From: Flavobacterium daemonense
GTDB lineage: Bacteria > Bacteroidota > Bacteroidia > Flavobacteriales > Flavobacteriaceae
Assembly: GCF_007341385.1 (NCBI RefSeq)
Contig: NZ_VJYD01000018.1
Span: 1-64,000, forward strand
Direction of reading: 5' to 3'
Length of the DNA stretch: 64,000 bases
Program-made: the position numbers and the translations under genes
Notes under the pieces: model-generated
The model's database searches: none
The model's input: only the letters and a program-made list of their open reading frames with translations
What the model was told of the DNA's origin: nothing
Shown here: piece by piece, positions 59,952-64,000 of the stretch
Layout: the number at the start of each line of letters is the position of its first letter
How positions within the stretch are numbered: the stretch's first letter is position 1

Positions 59952-62504
59952 TTATTTTGTTTTGGCATGTATTACAACGAAGGAATACGGAGGCAATTCT
60001 CTTGAAAAAGCTTCTTTAATTCCAATTTTCTGAGTAACTGGTCTTGCTGTTGTATTCTCTGGCGAACCCGATAATATCGTGTAATCAGCATTTTCCAACA
60101 ATGAAAAATTCGATAATTCAATTGACGGCGTTACAGCAACCGGAAGCACGTTGACCAACTTGATAATCAAATCTCCAGAAGCTTGATCTTTTACAACAGA
60201 AAGTCCAATGCGTTTATTTACTTCGTCATTATCTGAAACTTTAACCGAACTTTCAATATAAATATCGCCCGGATTTTGCCCATACAATTTTTGCACAAAA
60301 TAATTTACGGTTGGCTTCACTTCACTTCCTGTAAAATAAATCAAATCGGGATTCCATTGTGTGTGTTTTTCTCTTGCTAATAAAGGTGCATACGAAGCCA
60401 TTGCGACCACATCACCATTTCGTTCTACTCCCGTTAAATATAAAGCTTCCGCCAAAGCATTATAAAATTTATTCCCGCGTGAAGCATATTCGCCCAAATA
60501 TACTTTTGATTTTGAGCGGTCATAGCTGTCATAGAAATCCTGATTATTGATAAACCAGCCCGGCGTTTGATAATAATGCTCATCAACCATTGGCAATTTC
60601 AAATCATCGGCAATTTTCCAGCCTTCATTGTAATCTGTTCCTTCAAAAAAGGGTCCAACGGTTCCTATTATAGTAATTTCGGGATATTTCTGCTGAACGG
60701 CTTTTACGATCATTCGGTATCTTTCTTCAAAAACATCACTGATCAAATCTTCATTTCCAATTCCAATATATTTTAAATTGAAAGGTTTTGGATGTCCCGC
60801 TTCGGCGCGTTTTTTACCCCAAACGGTATTCACGCTTCCGTTGGCATATTCGATTAAATCCAAAACATCCTGAACGTATTCGTCCATATCTTCCATCGGG
60901 ATTCCGAATTGCTGTCCCGAACCTCCGTCAGATGAATTTTGACACGGAACTCCGGCCGCTAAAACCGGAACCGCCTCGGCACCTAAATCTTCGCAAAACT
61001 GAAAATATTCAAAATATCCTAATCCCATTGATTGATGATAACCCCAGATATTTCGCATTGGGATTCGGCCTTCAAGCGGACCAATTGTGTTTTTCCATTT
61101 GTAAATATTGTGTAATCCATCGCCATGCGCCACGCATCCGCCAGGGAAACGAACAAATTTTGGATGCATGTCCGCAATTGCTTCAGCAAGATCCAAACGA
61201 AGTCCGTTTTTGCGATTTTTGAAAGTTTTTTGAGGAAAAAGCGAAACCATATCAACTTCAGTTTCTCCATTTGTACTAATTTCTAAATGCGCATCGTTTA
61301 CTGTTTTTGAAACCTTTAAAATCAAGTTGATTTTCTTCCAAGAAGACGTTGGCGTAAAAGATGTTTCGGCTAAAATTTCTCCGTTTGAAGATTTTAATCG
61401 AACTATTGCTTTTGAACCTTTTGCAAAAACACTAAAATCGTACTTTTCATTAGCTTTCAAAGCAATTCCGTCAAAACCAGAATTGCTGATGCTGCCTTTT
61501 GAAATTATTGCATAATTTGGATTGTTAGCGTGAATTGGATTTTCTTTGGCAATTTTAAAATCACCGCTCCACGCCATTGTTGCGTTCCATTTTTCGTCTC
61601 TTTCTTTTTTATCGTGCAAGGCATATTCGAAGTCACGATTTTGAATCAATTCGCCATACAAACCTCCGTCAGCGGCATAATTAATATCTTCAAAGAAAAC
61701 GCCGGTAAGCATATTACTGATTTTTTTGGACTGCTCGCCATTTATTTTAATTTCGGCCTTTACCGGTTTCAAACCTGCAAATAATAAACTGTCACTTTTT
61801 GGAGACGTATTGTCTTTTTTGTCTCTAAATTTAACCGATTCCATATTTTTAATCATAGAATCGACCAAACTCCAATCTACTTGATGCAAAGTCCCTTGCA
61901 CAACTACGCCTTGAATTGTGATTTCTTTTTTCTGTTTGATCGAAGAATCATCGGCGTCAATTGTTGTCGGACTGTAATTTTTGAAATCTTTTGTTGCTGT
62001 AGCATAATTTTTTCCGCTTTCGCTGAAGTGCACTAAATATTGACCTTCTTTTTGACTCACCTGAACATTTTGAATAATCGATTTATCTTGGGCTTTTCCA
62101 ACAAAACTTTTCATTCCTTGAATGTAATTTTGTCTTCCCCAATTCACTAAATCCTTACTTTCGGAATGTGCAAAAACATTGTCTTTTACGCTCCAGAAAC
62201 AGTGAAAAATTCCAGCATTATCACGAATCAAAAAAGGTTCAGACATGCTTTTTCCTGTTGGTCCCCAGCTTCCAAAATCTGATTTCAGAAAACTGAATTC
62301 GGGCCCAATCGGAAACCAGTTTTTCTGATCGGTACTCCATGCAAAATGAAGTCCGTTTTTGCCATTATTCTTCAAGGTCGAATAGGCAAATAGATAGACT
62401 TTATCTGGCTTTTCCATTGGCTTTATGCCAAATCCGGACGTTATAAAAATAATCGTAAAAAGTAAAATCAAGCTAAAAAGACAGCGCAGCAAAAATGTTC
62501 TCAT
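59952..62504 (-). CDS. GH51 alpha-L-arabinofuranosidase with N-terminal GH43-like propeller part
   Basis: An 850-residue exported protein. After a hydrophobic signal (about 1-28) residues about 35-185 resemble a partial GH43/GH32-type beta-propeller (YLFAYSTLKNNGKNGLHFAWSTDQKNWFP, PFLIRDNAGIFHCFWSV). From about 250 on is the GH51 enzyme with a carbohydrate-binding part (about 300-420) and the TIM barrel: acid/base Glu585 in GIGNED, nucleophile Glu672 in YLGEYAS, ending in a beta-sandwich. Should release arabinofuranose from side chains. Its ATG overlaps the GH27 stop as TAATG. Confidence 0.88.
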   Translation of the reverse strand: MRTFLLRCLFSLILLFTIIFITSGFGIKPMEKPDKVYLFAYSTLKNNGKNGLHFAWSTDQKNWFPIGPEFSFLKSDFGSWGPTGKSMSEPFLIRDNAGIFHCFWSVKDNVFAHSESKDLVNWGRQNYIQGMKSFVGKAQDKSIIQNVQVSQKEGQYLVHFSESGKNYATATKDFKNYSPTTIDADDSSIKQKKEITIQGVVVQGTLHQVDWSLVDSMIKNMESVKFRDKKDNTSPKSDSLLFAGLKPVKAEIKINGEQSKKISNMLTGVFFEDINYAADGGLYGELIQNRDFEYALHDKKERDEKWNATMAWSGDFKIAKENPIHANNPNYAIISKGSISNSGFDGIALKANEKYDFSVFAKGSKAIVRLKSSNGEILAETSFTPTSSWKKINLILKVSKTVNDAHLEISTNGETEVDMVSLFPQKTFKNRKNGLRLDLAEAIADMHPKFVRFPGGCVAHGDGLHNIYKWKNTIGPLEGRIPMRNIWGYHQSMGLGYFEYFQFCEDLGAEAVPVLAAGVPCQNSSDGGSGQQFGIPMEDMDEYVQDVLDLIEYANGSVNTVWGKKRAEAGHPKPFNLKYIGIGNEDLISDVFEERYRMIVKAVQQKYPEITIIGTVGPFFEGTDYNEGWKIADDLKLPMVDEHYYQTPGWFINNQDFYDSYDRSKSKVYLGEYASRGNKFYNALAEALYLTGVERNGDVVAMASYAPLLAREKHTQWNPDLIYFTGSEVKPTVNYFVQKLYGQNPGDIYIESSVKVSDNDEVNKRIGLSVVKDQASGDLIIKLVNVLPVAVTPSIELSNFSLLENADYTILSGSPENTTARPVTQKIGIKEAFSRELPPYSFVVIHAKTK

Positions 62505-63871
62505 TATTTTTTACCTTTTAATTGATATAAAACGGAAGCATGCGCTTTTAAATCTGCCGAAATTTCTTTTGAAGACAATTTAGATTTTTCACTCGTCCAC
62601 ATATTCAAAACCTCAATTGAACCAGAAAGTCCAAGGTCTGAAAGATTTACTGAAACTTTTTCTGAAGCATCTGAAATATTAAATAAAGCCAGATAAACAC
62701 TGCCGTCTTTTGCATTTTTTGAAGTCACCGCAATTTTTCCATCTTTTTGGAAAAGCTGTTTTACAGCCGTGCTCTCGTTGTGCATTTTTACAACTTCTTT
62801 ATTCGTTAATAACGAAAGCGTAAAAGCATCATTGCTCGGCAAATCGCCACCAAAAAATAAAGGTGATTTGAAAATATTGAAAAACGTAATTAATGTGTAT
62901 TGCTCGTCTTTTGTCAAACGCGTCATGCGGTCTACACCACGTTCTCCACGCACTGAAATACGTCCAAGCGGAATCATATCGCAGTCTGGCCACGTTCCCG
63001 GCGCAATGTAAGGATACCATTTTTGAGCCACATCCATTAAATGTGTGATGTGCGGCCAAGTGTCCCAAACATCGTCAACCATTCTCCACATATTGGCATG
63101 CGTGCTCACATGTGGCGCAGCCGAAATTGGCGTTTCCCCCGGAGAGGTACTCAATACAATTTTACGTCCGCATTTGTCGATCGCATTTCTGATCAAGTTG
63201 ATTTCTCCCTCATGATAAGGTCTTGACAAATCATCAATTTTGATAAAATCAACACCCCATTGTGCGTATAATTCAAATATAGAATTGTAATATTCCTGAG
63301 CTCCAGGCTTGTCTGCAACAACGGTATAATTATCTTTCAGCCATTCGCATTGGAGAGCTGTTGAATAAATTTGGTCTGCCGTGATTCCGTTTGCACCTTT
63401 AATTGGCAGTTTATCTTCAACTGCTTTTTTAGGAACGCCACGCATAATGTGAATTCCAAATTTCAATTCTTTTTTATGAATATAATCGGCTAAAGGCTTA
63501 AAACCTTGCCCGTCTTTTGCAGAAGGAAATCGGTTGACAGCTGGCAAATATCTTCCAAATTTATCCATCACATAACGTGGGTCTTTCTGGTTGTAACCGC
63601 CCGCTTTGTCATTTTCTACAAACCATCTAATATCCACAACAACATATTCCCAACCATATTTTTTAAGCTCTTTTGCCATATAATCGGCATTGGCTTTTAC
63701 TTCGTGTTCTTCTACAGTTGGTCCGTAACAATCCCAGCTGTTCCAGCCCATTGGCGGTGTTTGCGCCCATTCTTTAAATTCTTCTTTTCCAACTGTTTTG
63801 GTCTGTGCATTAGAAGAGATTGATGCCAAAACAATTCCTAAAGTAAGGGTAATTCTGTTTTTTACTTTCAT
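62504..63871 (-). CDS. GH27 alpha-galactosidase-type enzyme (or beta-L-arabinopyranosidase)
   Basis: A 455-residue exported enzyme; the start at 63871 gives signal MKVKNRITLTLGIVLASISSNAQ, while 28 extra codons upstream look untranslated. TPPMGWNSWDCYG opens the GH27 barrel, Asp213 in DFIKIDDLSRP is the candidate nucleophile, and RMVDDVWDTWPHI with a following Asp may supply the acid/base. A C-terminal beta domain follows (about 360-452). In this subgroup, alpha-galactosidases and beta-L-arabinopyranosidases cannot be told apart by eye. It is first of a pair with the GH51 gene (TAATG overlap), suggesting a shared glycan with galactose and arabinose. Confidence 0.9.
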   Translation of the reverse strand: MKVKNRITLTLGIVLASISSNAQTKTVGKEEFKEWAQTPPMGWNSWDCYGPTVEEHEVKANADYMAKELKKYGWEYVVVDIRWFVENDKAGGYNQKDPRYVMDKFGRYLPAVNRFPSAKDGQGFKPLADYIHKKELKFGIHIMRGVPKKAVEDKLPIKGANGITADQIYSTALQCEWLKDNYTVVADKPGAQEYYNSIFELYAQWGVDFIKIDDLSRPYHEGEINLIRNAIDKCGRKIVLSTSPGETPISAAPHVSTHANMWRMVDDVWDTWPHITHLMDVAQKWYPYIAPGTWPDCDMIPLGRISVRGERGVDRMTRLTKDEQYTLITFFNIFKSPLFFGGDLPSNDAFTLSLLTNKEVVKMHNESTAVKQLFQKDGKIAVTSKNAKDGSVYLALFNISDASEKVSVNLSDLGLSGSIEVLNMWTSEKSKLSSKEISADLKAHASVLYQLKGKK

Positions 63872-63934
63872 TTTAATATAAATAAATGTGAATATTACAC
63901 TTGTAAATATATAAAACTTTTTGACATAATACAC

Positions 63935-63952
63935 ATTAACCTCAGTGTTAAT
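63935..63952. promoter_or_regulatory. inverted repeat upstream of the GH27-GH51 pair
   Basis: ATTAAC-CTCAGT-GTTAAT: arms of 6 bp with a 6-nt spacer, 64 nt before the GH27 ATG. It could be a regulator site. Confidence 0.3.
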
Positions 63953-64000
63953 CAAAAAAACAGAAAGATTGATTTAAAATTTAAGAAAAGGTGGTTTTTG

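Noticed and set aside
1..64000. tRNA genes, prophage or insertion sequences
   Set aside because: No cloverleaf with the usual conserved loop sequences, no integrase, transposase or phage structural genes were recognised.

Overview
The window looks like the chromosome of a Flavobacterium-type member of the Bacteroidetes. It is AT-rich and most genes lack a Shine-Dalgarno site. Several intergenic stretches carry the Bacteroidetes -7 motif TAnnTTTG, some with a TTG about 20 nt upstream. The gene content fits: a SusC/SusD pair with ECF sigma and FecR, a hybrid two-component regulator (HTCS), DUF2490, DUF4861, DUF4280 and DUF2911 proteins, and many Tat or lipoprotein signals. Family names come from recognising motifs by eye; no database search was run.

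Layout. 1-0.8 kb: a minus-strand stable-RNA (probably rRNA operon) promoter at the very edge, then repeat-rich non-coding DNA. 0.8-8.9 kb: a small hypothetical gene, then a complete minus-strand drug-efflux operon (TetR, TolC, HlyD, two ABC ATPases, two ABC-2 permeases), with a DUF2490 gene divergent to it. 9-19 kb: single housekeeping or hypothetical genes, including a glycosylasparaginase, a sugar dehydrogenase lipoprotein, a dienelactone-hydrolase-like protein, an AAA ATPase, a very acidic protein, outer-membrane proteins and an SH3-plus-ComEC-type metallo-beta-lactamase protein. 19-30.4 kb: sigma/FecR/SusC/SusD next to a PI-PLC-like phospholipase, a metallophosphatase and a HAD phosphatase, which suggests scavenging of organophosphate or phosphoinositide. 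30.6-47 kb: a uronate locus with DUF4861, a LacI regulator, YhcH, KDPG aldolase, mannonate oxidoreductase, mannonate dehydratase, a beta-helix DUF4955 protein, HTCS, GH88 and GH2. 47-52 kb: DUF2911, then a toxin cassette of PAAR-like DUF4280 protein (interrupted by an in-frame TGA), an effector with transglycosylase-like and L,D-transpeptidase-like domains, and lipoproteins that may give immunity. 52-59.3 kb: a PaoABC-like periplasmic molybdenum aldehyde oxidoreductase with its cofactor-maturation genes. 59.5-64 kb: YegP-like protein, then a GH27-GH51 pair for arabinose/galactose-containing glycans.

The most unusual non-coding content is at least four families of palindromic intergenic repeats. 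One consists of three long hairpins, all inside the uronate locus, whose about 30-bp arms are unrelated in sequence while the 38-nt loop is conserved in sequence and exact length. Another is a MITE-like family of about 145 bp with AACACATAG ends, present in four copies. Small genes below the usual length cutoff are proposed at 43000-43092 and 47988-48158.
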